NCBI GenBank assembly: GCA_025526935.1
Contig: JAHLKD010000073.1
Location: forward strand, 62,001-126,000
Direction of reading: 5' to 3'
Length of the DNA stretch: 64,000 nucleotides
DNA from: Cladochytrium replicatum
Lineage: Eukaryota > Chytridiomycota > Chytridiomycetes > Cladochytriales > Cladochytriaceae
Both the position numbers and the translations under genes were made by a program. Each line of letters opens with the position of its first letter. The stretch's first letter is position 1. Below the pieces are notes generated by a model. The model saw only the letters and a list, made by a program, of their open reading frames with translations. It was not told where the DNA came from and ran no database searches. Shown in pieces: positions 45,907 through 57,584 of this stretch.

Positions 45907-47240
45907 GACATGCGCTTTTTCGAATTTTGTATCACCCCTCCTCCTGCTTGCACAAGCGGATTCGCCTGCCACAAAATAAGCAAAACAAAGTGAATCCTTA
46001 CCGGATTCAACCACTCCCCCAGAATCGATGACAGTTCTCTGTTTGTATGTACCTCGATGTCTATTTTTCGAATGCCTTCTTCACTTCAGATAAAATCCTT
46101 CTCTCAGTGTTTTTGTCGTTCCTCGAGACTCTCGAGGCTGGCTCATTCTCGTTTGATGTTGTTCTGTCTTTGGTGGTGCTTCACCAGAGTTTGGACGATT
46201 CTCGTTTTTGGATAATAATAAAAAATGAAAATTCGTCACTGGAAAAAGTTCTTCGACTGACGAAATGTAAAGTATCGTAGGAGGATGTTCGTCAATTGCA
46301 ATGAAAACAAAGTTCGTACACCACCGCCGATAGTACCGAAATCAATCTCTTCATCCATCCTCTTGTTCAACTTTTGATATGATTAGCTTCACGTTCACGG
46401 ACTGCCATTGGAACTCGTAACTCACTAGCGTGCTCTCGATCGTCAGGACTTCGACCAGGGGATTTTCGCTGAGGGGGGGGGAGGGCCCAGAAATATCGAA
46501 TCGAGTTCCTTGATATGCTGGATTTTATGACGCCCGCACTCATTCTCACAGTGCATCACAACAAAGTTCATGTCGGTACAAGGCCGGCAGCCATAGAAAC
46601 AGCCATTCTTTGACCACTGCGTTTTTATCCACTTTCAAGTTGAATTGATCAAACAAGCTCTGCTGGTGTCGACGATCCAGGAGATTCGATTATTTATTTT
46701 TCGATCGACGTCCCTAATCTTCCTCACTTAGGATGATTTGTGAATACGGTGGACAAGCATCCCAACATCGTGGGAACATTCTGCGCTCCAAGCGTGGTTG
46801 AAATCTTTCGCCTCTGAATAACTGTGTAGTGAATCTGTATCTTCTTTACCGCCAAGGTTCGTTTTCTCTACGCTATCCTCTGGTCGCGTTCAGCATTGTG
46901 TGGTGGCGGAGATATATGTGTTGGCATTTCGCTCGTAGTATCGCTGAATGGAAGCACATCCAACATCCGCGTTCGGTATGCTCATTCAGAGGGGGGGAGG
47001 GGGTGAGAAGGTGACGACGACTGTTTGAATGCAAAGCCATTGTCCTCACGTCCATTGTTCGTACTATAGATTCCACTTGAGATCGACGTTCTACCAGGTT
47101 GCGAATACATTACTGCAGCTAACTGATGGGACAGCAGCGGTGAATATTGAGCAGCACGAATTAAAATGTTTTTGATTGTGGACAATGAATTGTTTTCGAA
47201 AAGTAGAAAAAAGAGCATCCGTTTCCACACCCCAACACGT
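45666..47240. other. intergenic, NOX 3' flank and eL43 3' flank
   Basis: About 1.57 kb between convergent stop codons. It holds a CA microsatellite near 45.87-45.90 kb, G-runs near 46.47 and 46.99 kb, and AT-rich sequence. No open frame here has a conserved motif and no RNA gene was recognised. Confidence 0.45.
45866..45901 (+). repeat. (CA)n microsatellite
   Basis: About 17 to 18 CA units in the 3' flank of the NOX gene, ending in aaacacagac. A simple-sequence repeat. Confidence 0.9.
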
Positions 47241-47861
47241 TTACGACTCTGCCAACTCGCGCACTACACAGAGATAAAACATCAGCATAAAAATATGGAG
47301 TACTGTGTGTGATGAAAACTCACAGCGACGCACGGTACTCCGGACAGTGGCAGCAGCGGTAGTGGTGACAGTCCATGCACCACCCGCGAGCACCTTTGCG
47401 CACGCCCTGCACTTCCAGATACCGACGGAGGTTCTTTTGACGGAGTCCTAAAAATAATATAAGTCAGACAAATCACAGAAAGTCAGGTTTGAAAGCCCCA
47501 ACACCAACCTTGCCGCAGAAAGTGCATGTGTACTTTGCGTGCTGTGAGACTTCCATCTTCTTGACCTGCTTACGGAGCGAGGCACCGTAACGGGTACCGT
47601 ACTTTCCGACGACTCCAGCCTTCTTTGTGCGTTTGGCCTAATGTGAAGAATCGAACATTTAGCATCGCTCCTTTGGACACGAGATCTCTTTCGGGCATCA
47701 CATCCACAGGCCATTCGTCCATTAATCCGTCCATCCACCCATCCATCCCCTCGTCATCATCCATCTTCGCCATTGGTCCGGTCCATCTGTCACATATCGC
47801 AATCTCTCGTCCTCATCCTGCTCGATCGCCCAACATCAATCTACCCTCCCTTCCATACCAT
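47241..47861 (-). CDS. RPL43: 60S ribosomal protein eL43 (L37Ae)
   Basis: Model: complement(47241..47263, 47324..47447, 47509..47637, 47859..47861), 92 aa, the exact family length. The conserved core is [55 protein letters not shown] and [11 protein letters not shown], then LRELAES at the end. The zinc ribbon uses the two CxxC pairs. It is a structural protein of the large ribosomal subunit. The first exon is only the ATG codon with the intron directly after it, as in other fungi; the ATG itself is the least certain base call, since any upstream ATG followed by GT could serve, but the 47861 site fits. The last exon is 23 nt. The next upstream gene, the sugar porter, is transcribed in the same direction. 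Confidence 0.9.
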
Positions 47862-48789
47862 CTGGTCTGTCTGTGAGTGAGGCTGTCGGGGTGGCTGTGT
47901 ATTGGGTTAAGTGCACGTGAACCGCGAACCGCGCTAAGTACGATGTATTGATATCCACAATAACAGTACGTTTTAATGCATGAGGTGTATTAGTACCTCA
48001 GTTCCTCTGAATATGTAACCTTTTATAGCAATCGTCATTGGCATAATAAGATGTCGAAATAAACAAATGCTTTTCTCACGCTCGATGGCCTCAAGTGAGT
48101 CGTTGTTCGATATCCACCGTGTCTTTCTCCCAATTTCATCAACTGGACTCACAGCTAAATTTCACCTTTTCAATGCTGCGCTGATTGACTACCTTTCGAA
48201 TCTCGGTTGATAGGCAGATACCACTTTTCTAGTCTCCCCTCTCCATCTTTGTTGAGCCGATCTATATCGTGTGGATTTCAAGGCTAAACCGTTCTGAACA
48301 AAGCGATCGCCAGAACAGAACCGTTATGAAAGGTGTTGAGAACCAGAATAAGGAAGATACGTACGGATCAAGAAAGGTGGAAAATGGATCATGAAATGTC
48401 GCAGGTGTTGGTGAACAAGGTGTCAGATCGATAGAAACAAGAGCGAGATCCATTAAACATCAATCTAGGACTAACTGTTAGACGCATCATAATATTGTAT
48501 TTCTTTTGTCAAGTCATCTATTATTTGTTCGGGAAAGCCGTCTGATGATTACTCTAAATTTAGCTTGGACCGTTCAGCATTATGTATATTTCAGATCATA
48601 GCCATTATCACAAATTAAAATTCACACAGTCACATAGAGAGTTTCTTTAGCTATGTCAAAGGGGGTTGACGGGATTAAGTGGGTGAGGATTAAAAGACTC
48701 ATGCTCGAAAACCAACAGCTGCAACCCATAAAGGGGAGTTGCAGATTCAGAACACAAGTTTTCGGTTGTCACATTGGAGCTGATTTGTT
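47862..48789. promoter_or_regulatory. eL43 upstream region and sugar porter 3' flank
   Basis: About 930 bp between eL43 and the stop of the sugar porter, both on the minus strand. AT-rich, expected to hold the ribosomal protein promoter. No specific box was identified and no coding frame is convincing. Confidence 0.4.
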
Positions 48790-50402
48790 TCAAGCCTTCT
48801 CGGCGGTGGCAACTTCAGCCGACAACACCGGGGCAGTGAGCGAAGCCTTAACGATGTTGGGGGCCTCGAACACCTCATCGAGCTGCTCAAGGGTACGGCC
48901 CTTAGTCTCAGGGAAGAAGATGTAGACAACGGTTGCGGCCAAAGCGTTGAAGAGCAGGAAGAACGAGAAGAACTTCCACCTGAACGCGTTGATACCGTAC
49001 GAGAGCACGTAGGACTGGAAGACGTTGGCAGCGTTGATGAGAAGCTGGCACACAGCCATACCCTTGGCGCGGGCACCGTAGTTCAGGCACTCAACGGGGT
49101 ACAAGGCGTTGAGCGGGGTCCAGCAGATCGAGTAGTTGATGGCGAAGATCTGGAGGAACACGAACGCGGCGATACCGGCGGCAATGGGGCCAGTAGCCTT
49201 CTCCGGCTCGGGAGAGTCACCCTGGTAGTAGACAGCCAAGCAGACGATGATAAGGAAGTACCAGACACTGTAGCCGACGTGACCGAAGAAGAGGTAAGGG
49301 CGACGACCGAACTTGTCGACGAGGGAGGCACCACCAAGAGCAGCGATGAAGGAGATTATACCTGTGACGACGTTGAGGAGGAGAGCCTGGTCTTCGCCGA
49401 CAATACCAAAGTACTTGGTGATCTGGGGCTGGAAGTAACCAGCGAGCCAGTTACCGGCGTATTGCGAGAAGAAGGCAACGCAGAGCATCAAGAACATGCG
49501 GTATCGGGCTGCGCGGGTGGAAACCAAAGCGGCGAAACTGGAGGCATTCTGTGCCTTCTCATCCTCGATCGACTCTGTGATTTCGCGGAGCTCAATAGCG
49601 ACGATCTCGGCGTCGGGGTTATTATTGGCGTGGTACTTGATCAAGAAAGCCTTGGCCTGGTCAATCTTTCCCTTGGACACGAGCCAACGGGGAGACTCGG
49701 GGATGATGAAAGAACCCAAAAGCACGATTCCGGAGAAAACTGCCTGAAGGGCAACGGGGAGTTTCCAGGACAAGTCGTTCTTAAGGTAGCTGAGACCGTA
49801 GACAACAGCGGCGGCGGGCAGCGATCCAACGAACCAGCCAGTGTTGTAGAAGGCAGCGGCGCGACCACGGAAGATGGGGTGAGCGACTTCAGCAGCGTAG
49901 ACCTAAAGTAGTTGCATCATTAGTTTTTGTATTCAAAATCCTGATAGAATTAACGTACTGGAGCAGAAGTGGTCACGAACACGACACCGAAACCGATTAC
50001 AAATCGACCAAACATGAAGACGGGGAGGGAGGAGGTGAAAGTCGAGACCAGAGCACCGACGATAATGAACAAGGAACCAGTGACCATTCCACCTCGACGA
50101 CCGAAGTAGTCCATGGGGATGTAGCAGACAAAGCAACCGCAGATGGAACCGATCTGAAGGAGAGCGAACAACAGGGAGTTGTCAGCAGGGGGGAACTCCT
50201 TGGCGCCAACACCTGCGAAGGTGTCCAGGAATGGACGGACGACGGAGAGACCTCCGAGAAGCGAGAGATCATAACCGTTGATGGCCGAGTTCAAGAACGC
50301 GATGAAGCACGCGAAGTAGAGGTGAAGGAACTCGGGAGAGTACCAGTTGAGGTTGTCATTGTTGCTGAACGCGTTCGAGACGACGACTTCTTCTTTGCCC
50401 AT
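48790..50402 (-). CDS. MFS sugar porter (fungal sugar transporter family)
   Basis: Model: complement(48790..49902, 49959..50402), 518 aa. It has the MFS sugar-porter signatures: NSAINGYDLSLLGGL in TM1, DYFGRRGGM in loop 2-3, PESPRWLVSKGK after TM6, KFGRRPYLFFG in loop 8-9, and PETKGRTLEQLDEVF at the C-terminal cytosolic end. The GYD start and the overall arrangement are those of fungal hexose/lactose-type permeases; the exact sugar cannot be read. The N- and C-termini are cytosolic. Codon third positions are unusually rich in C and G compared with neighbours, suggesting high expression. The single intron is phase 0. A dense run of hydrophobic spans is present throughout (12 expected). Confidence 0.9.
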
Positions 50403-51315
50403 GTTCTGGTGCTACTAATAGTGTTGATACAGAGCTTAGCAGAGGAATTGGAGAGAAGTATGCAATTACCGTGGTAATAATAGAGGATCTAGTCGGACGA
50501 GGGAGTAATTTGGGGAGGTTCCCCCTTTTTATCGACGATTCCGGATAGCAAACACATCCTCCAAAGTAACCGTGGTGGCGGTACGTCCACACAGGGTCAT
50601 ATGAGATTGCATGATGCAGAGTTTGACATTGGAATCGACGAAAAACACACGCAATGATTCTCCTTGTGACCAGCAACTGGTTAGCCATTGGTAGCACGAG
50701 TTTTCTATTTCAAGGCAAAGGGAACTGGGCTCTCCTGTGGGTGGAATGGCCATCGTTCTGCCAAAACACTCTCTACCTTCACGGCTGTTGACGGTTAATA
50801 TTAAACAATCAATTGATATTAATCGCATTGTTGACAGCGTGGTGGATCACGGGTGTACCTTCGAGCCAATAACAGCAGTGCGGAACCCTGAACCTTGTGA
50901 AAACTGTAAATCCAAGCTACAAATAATGGTTTGTTTTTCTTGTTGTACTTTGTACTATAAGTTCATTGGTGCATAATGAACTCAAGATTAGATCGCTTGA
51001 CTCATTCTAACGCATCTAAGATATTGATCGAAACCGGCACAATGATCGGTCGTTTTGGAGAAACATGCTCCGTCGCTTGGTGCAAACTTTGAATAAGGTT
51101 ATTTGGGTTTTGGAATTTCCACATGTTGCATGTTCACTTGTCATTTCGGAATTATGGTAAACGTCAAAAATTTATTTACGTGGTCATCAAAGCTCGACCA
51201 AATACTAATTGAGGTAGAAAGAAATGAAGTGGTAGATTAATATAACGAGTAGAAAGCGCCGATATCAATGTGGAGACCTCCGTTGAAACAATTGAGACCC
51301 AGCTCATTCTTATGA
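50403..51315. promoter_or_regulatory. sugar porter upstream region and mS41 3' flank
   Basis: About 900 bp, AT-rich, upstream of the sugar porter. A short interrupted palindrome-like stretch around 50795-50840 (ttaatatt ... gatattaatc) is notable. Nothing coding or structural could be supported. Confidence 0.35.
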
Positions 51316-52042
51316 TCATGTTTCTCCCACACGCTGCAGGCGCGCCGCCCTAACTGCCTTCTTAACCTTCAAGTACTTCTTCTGACGTTTTGGAACTGGA
51401 ATATTGTAAGGCTCAACTCCTCGCCTGACATTGGAGATGGTCAGTACGACCGCGGAAAAATGCCCGAGTAAAGTGTCCTACTCACATGTAGAGCTCCCTC
51501 CAACCGAGAATGTATTTCCTCTGCCGTGTTCCGATCCCGGCATCCTTCATCTCCACCGAGGTCGCATTAAACAAGTGCTCCCAGGACTGGAATCGCGAAG
51601 CATGCTCAACGCAGTTCCGCCCAATGATAGTCAAAAAGCTAGTGATATCTGTGATCGAGCCTGAATGCAAAAAGAAAATCAACTGGTCAGAGTGATGTTT
51701 ATAAACAACGAAATCATTCAGTTTCTCACCACGTGGAGCTGAGACGACTGGTTGTGATTGTGATCGCGCTTCTGAAGCAAATCCTCGTCGCTGGTCCTTT
51801 ACGATTTTCCAATCACCCTTTACGAAGGTGTGTTGCGTTTGTTTTGGTGGTGAAGGGGCCGAAGGAGGGTTGAAGAGGCTGGGAAGGGAAGATGTTCTGG
51901 CAGCAGCAGCAGCACCAGCGATGGACTGTAGAGGTGGCGGAATGGTAAAGCATGGAGAAGCAGCGATGGCGAGGCGAGGGGTCGTAGAGGTCGAGAAGGG
52001 GCGGATCGTGGTGATCGTTTTTACAGGGAATTTTTTGAACAT
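51316..52042 (-). CDS. mitochondrial small-subunit protein mS41 (IGR motif)
   Basis: Model: complement(51316..51424, 51486..51660, 51730..52042), 198 aa. The N-terminus MFKKFPVKTITTIRPFSTST is a typical mitochondrial presequence, followed by a Pro/Ala-rich segment. The IGR domain reads SITDITSFLTIIGRNCVEHA, then FQSWEHLFNATSVEMKDAGI and RQRKYILGWRELYMR, and a basic C-terminal tail (VPKRQKKYLKVKKAVRAARL). mS41 (Fyv4 in yeast) is a subunit of the mitochondrial ribosome. Both introns keep frame (junctions G/GC and AT/G). The intron between the presequence and the IGR part is about 69 nt. The neighbour downstream on the minus strand is the sugar porter. Confidence 0.88.
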
Positions 52043-52308
52043 TGTGGCGAAAGCAAAGGTTAGTTGAAAAATAAGAACAGTCTTTCTTGGATCCAGTCAA
52101 TAATGAGGGCAAAAAGGGTCGGAACGAAACGAAAAGATCGACATTGGCAAGTGTCACTATGGCGTTGAAAACGGGGGTAATTTCAAATCACTCATGCTAC
52201 GAGATACAAACCGCAGTGAGAATCGTGCCAAAGGAGGCATATCTGTACGAACACCAAATAGGAGAATAAAAACATGGAAAGCACCCCGCCCGACTCATCC
52301 AAGACGGA

Positions 52309-53070
52309 TCAATCAGGATACTTTTTATTATTCAATCCGAACAACCGGACTCTGTGCATCTGAGGAAGCTTTGGCACCAATGCCACTATGAGAGAAGCGA
52401 GGTTGATCATGAAGGTCAGAAAGTCGTAGTGGGTATAATGTGTGCTCAACAGAAACCTGAAAACGTAAAGTCAGCAAGAAATCACGTCCATGAGGGCACC
52501 ACACTGAGATCTTGAACGTACAATGATATCGGAACGGCGGTAAGGTACTTCTTTGCCGGCGTGAATTGTGCACCGTTGTCGATCTGCTCCCATAGAGTCA
52601 AGTTTTCGTATTCACCTTGGCTCAAGTCAAATGGAGTGCCGATAAACCAATGAAACATGAAAAATGTGATCTATCCCAATCATAATGAGAACCCCAGGTT
52701 AATTGCTCAGGTTAGTGGACTTGGAGGCAAAAGGATGGTTTCATATTTACCGTGTTGTACACGACATTCGTTAATGTCCATGCTGCCTCCGTAGAAAGTC
52801 CTGGTACAATCGAGAACATGAAGCGGAGAACGACAATCATAACAAGGTTTGTGATCCACGATCCTGCATAAATTCATGTGTTTAGTTCTCAAGGCATCGT
52901 CGCGATCCAAAAAAAGTTGTGTGTGAAACACCGCATGTGCAGAGTAGAGTCTATGGGACACATTAAAATAGCGAGTTCTCCTAACCTCTGAAATTGAGCC
53001 ATCTGCTGTTCTGGTTGATTTCGTCTGGAGTTTCCAGCTCCGAGTATGAGTATGGTTCTGGTGTGGTCAT
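52309..53070 (-). CDS. ORMDL/Orm family regulator of sphingolipid synthesis
   Basis: Model: complement(52309..52456, 52522..52670, 52751..52863, 52986..53070), 164 aa. The start at 53070 (MTTPEPYSYSELE) precedes NSRWLNFRGSWITNLVM. Family motifs: FSIVPGLSTEAAWTLTNVVY, FFMFHWLIGTPFDLSQGEY, NLTLWEQIDNGAQFTPAKKY, FLLSTHYTHYDFLTF, and VALVPKLPQMHRVRLFG. It is an ER membrane protein with about four spans that binds and inhibits serine palmitoyltransferase. A short serine/tyrosine-rich N-terminus is present, where yeast Orm is phosphorylated. All four exons keep frame. Stop codon TGA at 52309-52311. It lies just downstream of the MFSD1-like gene on the same strand. Confidence 0.93.
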
Positions 53071-53272
53071 ATTGCTCGGTATGAATGCTCCTCCAAACAA
53101 TGTTCTCCTATGCTCCAGGATGAAGCTACTAGTTCTGCCAGAAAGGGGTCGTGGATGGTTTGGAGGGACCTGTCTGAGCTGTGCCACAAATTATCACGTT
53201 CTGCTTGTGATCAATTATTACTCAAATAAATATGAAATATCCACTCAGTCTAGCCATCTTTCTCGTCATAGT

Positions 53273-55901
53273 CTAGCGATTATCGTGGCTCGTTTCACCC
53301 CGATCTCGCACCGGACTTCTCGACCGAGACCTCTGCCTCAAAGTATAATTATGAACTCTCCCAACCGATCCCGCACGCACACTCGTGTCCGTGTAATGCA
53401 TCGTCGGAACGCCGAGGTGATGACCAAAGTTCACCGCCGTCATGGTCCCACCAGATCTCGGACTACATTGCGGTGACTGCGTCGTTTCTTGACAGTCCGG
53501 ACATTCGGCTAAAATCACTGGACTCCGTCGTGGCGGGCTGCCGCAATCCCCGTGTCGCACTGGACTGACTGATCGGCCTGGACCGGATCCCGACCGCGAA
53601 TGTACGATGTGGTGGTGATGATGCACGTACGTATGCGGCACCGGCACCGCGATGCCCTCTCCGACAACCTTGACAGTCCAATCGTCTTCAAGCAGGTCAT
53701 GGAACGACGTCAGCTGGTCAACACGGTCTTTCCTGCGGAGTTTGGAAGGCGTGCGCGATGGTCCGCGAGATTGTGAAACTGCCTCTGTTTCGTCTTGGGG
53801 TGAAACCAGCAGTGCCTCTTGCACGGACTCGGCTTCAATAAGGTACTCCAATGAATCGACGTCTCCAGGTCCTATGATGAGGTCGTTCTTGTCCTTTTTG
53901 TCGCCATTGTACGTTTGCTGCACTTTGGCGAGAACGCCATCGTTCCATGCCCAGTCGCAGACATTGAGTAGAACAGCGAGCGCGGTCGCAATCAAACTCA
54001 TCCCCATGAAAAAGTACTCCACCGTCGTAAAATCAGTGACGTCGGACGAGGCGTCGTCTGTGTTCCTAATACGCGCGACCACCAGGGGGAAAATAAAGAG
54101 CGAAAAATTGAGGGAGACTGTCATGAACCCGTAGGCGGTTGCGATTTGGTGGCGCCCGACCAAGTATGGAACACAGGGCCAAAGAGCAGAAGCAAAGACC
54201 GAGTATGCTATACCGAGAACGGTCATGGCGAAAAACGGGGTGATGGAGGTGAAACATAGGAGGGCGTGAGTGGCGAAGAGCATTAGACCCGCCAAAGGTA
54301 GAACTGTCGACCGATGGCCATAGCGATCAACAAGTATTCCGCACAATGGTGATCCCACGGCCGAAATCAAATCGGGTATAGACATGACTGGAATCGACTA
54401 TTAATTGTCGCCAGGTTGCCACTTGCGTGAAAGCTTACCCAGTCCCGCGGTTTGGTAGTCCCCCGGAAACCATTTTTGCTGAAAAACTTTTTCGACGCTC
54501 AGCGCGGATCGAAATAAATAGTACAGTCACTTACAGTCTGTGCAGATGTGAAAGAATGGAACGGCAGTAGCTAGAACAAGCTCAAATGAGGACATTTTCA
54601 AAAGTAGACAGTGTTCCATGCAAACCATAAAGCGCTATCGTGGTAAGACACAGGAGCCAGAACGACGAGCTGAATCCACACCGAAGATGAACAGTTTCAT
54701 CCTCCACATCATACTCTTCTGAGGCATATGAATCATTCTCGTGCGATGAGCCCTCCGCGTCTCCGACGAACTCATTTCTAGATACCTTGAGCGCCAGCGA
54801 TGACTGTTTCTTTCCATGTACGCTCACAAAAGTGGATGAACTCGTGGTCGCAGACAAATTCTCTGCACCAGAAAGAAGCGGCCTTCGTGATTCAAATTCC
54901 GTGGAATTATCATCTTCAACTTCCTCATCCTCCACATGAAACAGAACACTGTGACCGTCGTCGCCCTCATCGGTGTCATTATGTGTCATAATGTTGGTGG
55001 CATTTTGATTTTCTTCGTCTCCATCGTCAGTGCTGTCGACTGCGACTCCAGCCGTAATGCGCGACGCAGGTCGATCGAGGTACACCAATGCAGCACTGCA
55101 CGCGAATGATATCAAACATACACCGAGTCCGAACCAGCCGGCAACAGGTGTCCTACTACACTTGTCTTGCAGCATTCCTCCAACCTCCACCGCCTTATCC
55201 ACAAGACTCCACACAATCCCTCGCTTACTCTCTCCATCCTCATTACCCGATCCAACGAGCCATGGGCTCAAATTATCGTTCAGCGCCGTCGCGACCCTCG
55301 CAAACGACAAGTTGAGCCCCAGAGCAAACGCAAGCGCACGTCCTTTGAACCAGTCTGTCGTAATCCGGGCTTGCGCGACCTCGAGCGATTCTCCGCCGAG
55401 ACCGAACACGACACGACCGACAAGCATCAGCGGGAACTGTTTCAGCGCGATCCCGAGTGAAAAGAGAAACTGGCCTAGGCACACGAGGGAGGAGAATCCG
55501 AGGAGAGTGAAGGTAGGACCTACAGAGTCGACGAGCATTCCGCCGAAGAGCGGGAGGAAGATGTTGGGAAGGGAGTAGACTGAGTAGAGGAGGTTGATCT
55601 GGTACTGGTACTCGCCGTACTCAGTTCCTAGCCATTTCTGGGAATTGGTTCAGGCCAGTGCGATTTGGAGCATTGGTGAGCAGGGTACCTGCAAAGGAAC
55701 GTTCAGGGCGGCGGGGATGTCGTAGCAGTAGTAGTTTCCCATCATGATTGTGCACGCGCATATGAGGACGATCCAATGCCTAGCGGTGATCCCTGTGGTT
55801 CTCCGCCGCATAATCTGGCGAGGGCCATCATCGACCTCGCTCGCGGCTGTTCGTGACATTCCAATCGCGTGGCTATGACCGCGACTTGCATGGACTTGCA
55901 T
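53273..55901 (-). CDS. MFSD1-like carrier with long central loop and His-rich tail
   Basis: Model: complement(53273..54387, 54439..54486, 54535..54570, 54626..55637, 55689..55901), 807 aa, against about 465 for animal MFSD1. The N-half has RHWIVLICACTIMMGNYYCY, then PAALNVPLQKWLGTEYGEYQ (family pattern), GGMLVDSVGP, and VGRVVFGLGGESLEVAQARI. A highly acidic loop of about 170 residues (54.7-55.1 kb) carries a dileucine-like RRPLLSG. The second half has HICTD, FQQKWFPGDYQTAGL, SIPDLISAVGSPLCG and ILVDRYGHRS. The tail beyond the last helix (about 230 residues) has a HHHHH run and SPVRHG/SP repeats. Animal MFSD1 exports dipeptides from lysosomes; a vacuolar role here is inference. Exon 3 is only 36 nt. 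Confidence 0.85.
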
Positions 55902-55993
55902 GGCACATCATCGTTGGGACTGAAATGATGAAAAGTTTGGAAAGATACTAGTGGACAGTGCATTGGAGTTGCAAATAATACGTTCATACAAGT

Positions 55994-56486
55994 TCACAGC
56001 TTGGCTTGCCTCAACCCCTCCTCGCCAAGCACCAATATGCACGGCCCGCCATGAATAATGTTCATCCCATTTTCTGTGGCAACTGAGATCGCTTCCGGTG
56101 AGTCTGTGCCTGGCTGCAACCACACATTTTTGATCCCAAGCGACGCAGCTTCCTTCAAAACATTGACGGTGACGGGTGGGGGGGTAATGATCGACACGCC
56201 GACCTCCGCTGCTCCAGCTGCATCAACGCTACCTACCGCATCGGCAAGTGTGCGAGCAGTCGCGATTTCTTCGATGGTGTCTATTTTGGGGTTGATTGGT
56301 GTCACTGGGAGCTGGTGGTTCTTGTACCTGGGTTTTGAAGGCATTAGTTAGTTTGGAAGAAGCATGCTAACTCAGATAGCCCTCTTACCACACCAGAACC
56401 TTATTGCCAAACTTTGCACGGTCGGTAGATGCGCCGACGACCGCAAACCTCGACGACTCGCGGAAGAATGTCCTGACAGCATCCAT
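55994..56486 (-). CDS. CoA-binding domain protein (CoA_binding_2)
   Basis: Model: complement(55994..56327, 56389..56486), 143 aa. MDAVRTFFRESSRFAVVGAS is the first Rossmann strand with the G-x-S loop. It continues to FGNKVLVWYKNHQLPVTPIN, then GVSIITPPPVTVNVLKEA, VWLQPGTDSPEAISVA, and HGGPCILVLG. Stand-alone proteins of this type bind CoA; their cellular role is unclear. Start at 56486 is the first ATG of a domain-matching frame, though an in-frame ATG lies further up. The intron (about 61 nt) falls after VW and keeps frame. The gene lies upstream of the MFSD1-like gene on the same strand, 92 bp from its start. Confidence 0.8.
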
Positions 56487-57584
56487 TTTCGCAAATCTTG
56501 ATCTATTCCGTTTGCTCTGCGCAAAGAAAGCGTGGTTGTGTTGCTTTGAAATTGCCCTTCCTGGTGTGGCGGGGCTGGTCACACGCCAGGTGTTGGTAAG
56601 GAGGCTAGCGACGTGCCTGTGGCACTTCTCCACAGTATGGTCTGGGTTCCATCTCTGGAAGTGTCCACGGGACATCTCTGGAAGTGTCAACGGGACGGAC
56701 CTGGAGTGCATTGCCGATGCCTTTGGGAAATCGGTCGGGCGGTTCCGCTGACCCGGGACGGTACCAAACGTAGACGACGGCCCATACTGTTCCGTTGAGG
56801 GCGGTTTAAAGGGACACTGTCCCGACGTTCGGGTACAATTGATCTATCTCCCGAAGACCTTATTCTCCTTTTGAGTATGGAAGTGCAGTTATCAATTCAG
56901 AGGGAAATTTCCGTCGGAAATTGCTGGCCACGACCCCCTCTTGCTTCTGTGTTCGTCTTTGCACTCCATTGTGCGCTATGAAACCCCAGCGAGTACATGC
57001 CTTCAAATTGACGCAGAAGATGCTCTGAATTTGATGGGGGTCGATTGCTCGAGCAGTCGTGCGATTGATCTGAAGCGTGATAACTTCACAATATTGAGGG
57101 GACATCCCAAGCATTAAATCAGGACCACTGTGCTCCAGACTTTGCGCAGATGGTAGTATTACAATGCTACATCTACTTCATCTATCAACGAATGAGAGTC
57201 TAAATCATGTTAGTCCCACCGTTGGGTGCACCTGTTGTACTTCTCACAAAAGTCAAAGAGATCCTGACGGGCGGCACCTTCCGGGGTTGGGCGAAACGGT
57301 ATCGTGCTAGACGACCTGGACGTCGTGATTGTGGTACTTTTCGTTGGTGGCGTGATTAACTTCACGAGAGAAATGGGACATCCCATTGCTCTAGACCACT
57401 GCGCTCCAGTCTTCGTGCAGGTGGTAGTATGTAAATGCCACATTCTTTAATCTGTACATTGGACCAGCTCACAAAACCTAAAAATTAACTACTCAATTCC
57501 TCACACAAGCCACTGCCGCTGAGCAACCATGACCTGGTGGGAGTTTTGCCGGTGATTCGTTGCAATCCCTGTGCTGACAGTTTC
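56487..57584. repeat. repeat-containing intergenic tract
   Basis: About 1.1 kb upstream of the dioxygenase gene. It contains a 23-bp tandem repeat (56651-56673 and 56674-56696, one mismatch). It also contains a diverged direct repeat of about 90 bp at roughly 57080-57171 and 57355-57442; shared blocks are taacttcac, gggacatccca, accactg-gctccag and ggtggtagtat. Minus-strand open frames at 56860-57114 and 57210-57443 overlap the two copies but have no recognised motif. This is most likely debris of a mobile element or a low-copy repeat. The last 100 bp should include the promoter of the downstream gene. Confidence 0.45.

Noticed and set aside
46470-47010. Two G-rich runs as G-quadruplex or regulatory elements
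   Set aside because: Only one or two long G-runs occur at each site, not four spaced tracts, so a quadruplex is not well supported.
49279-49911. A 210-codon plus-strand frame opposite the sugar porter
   Set aside because: It arises from the strong codon bias of the real gene; the acidic Gly/Val-rich composition is typical of antisense frames.
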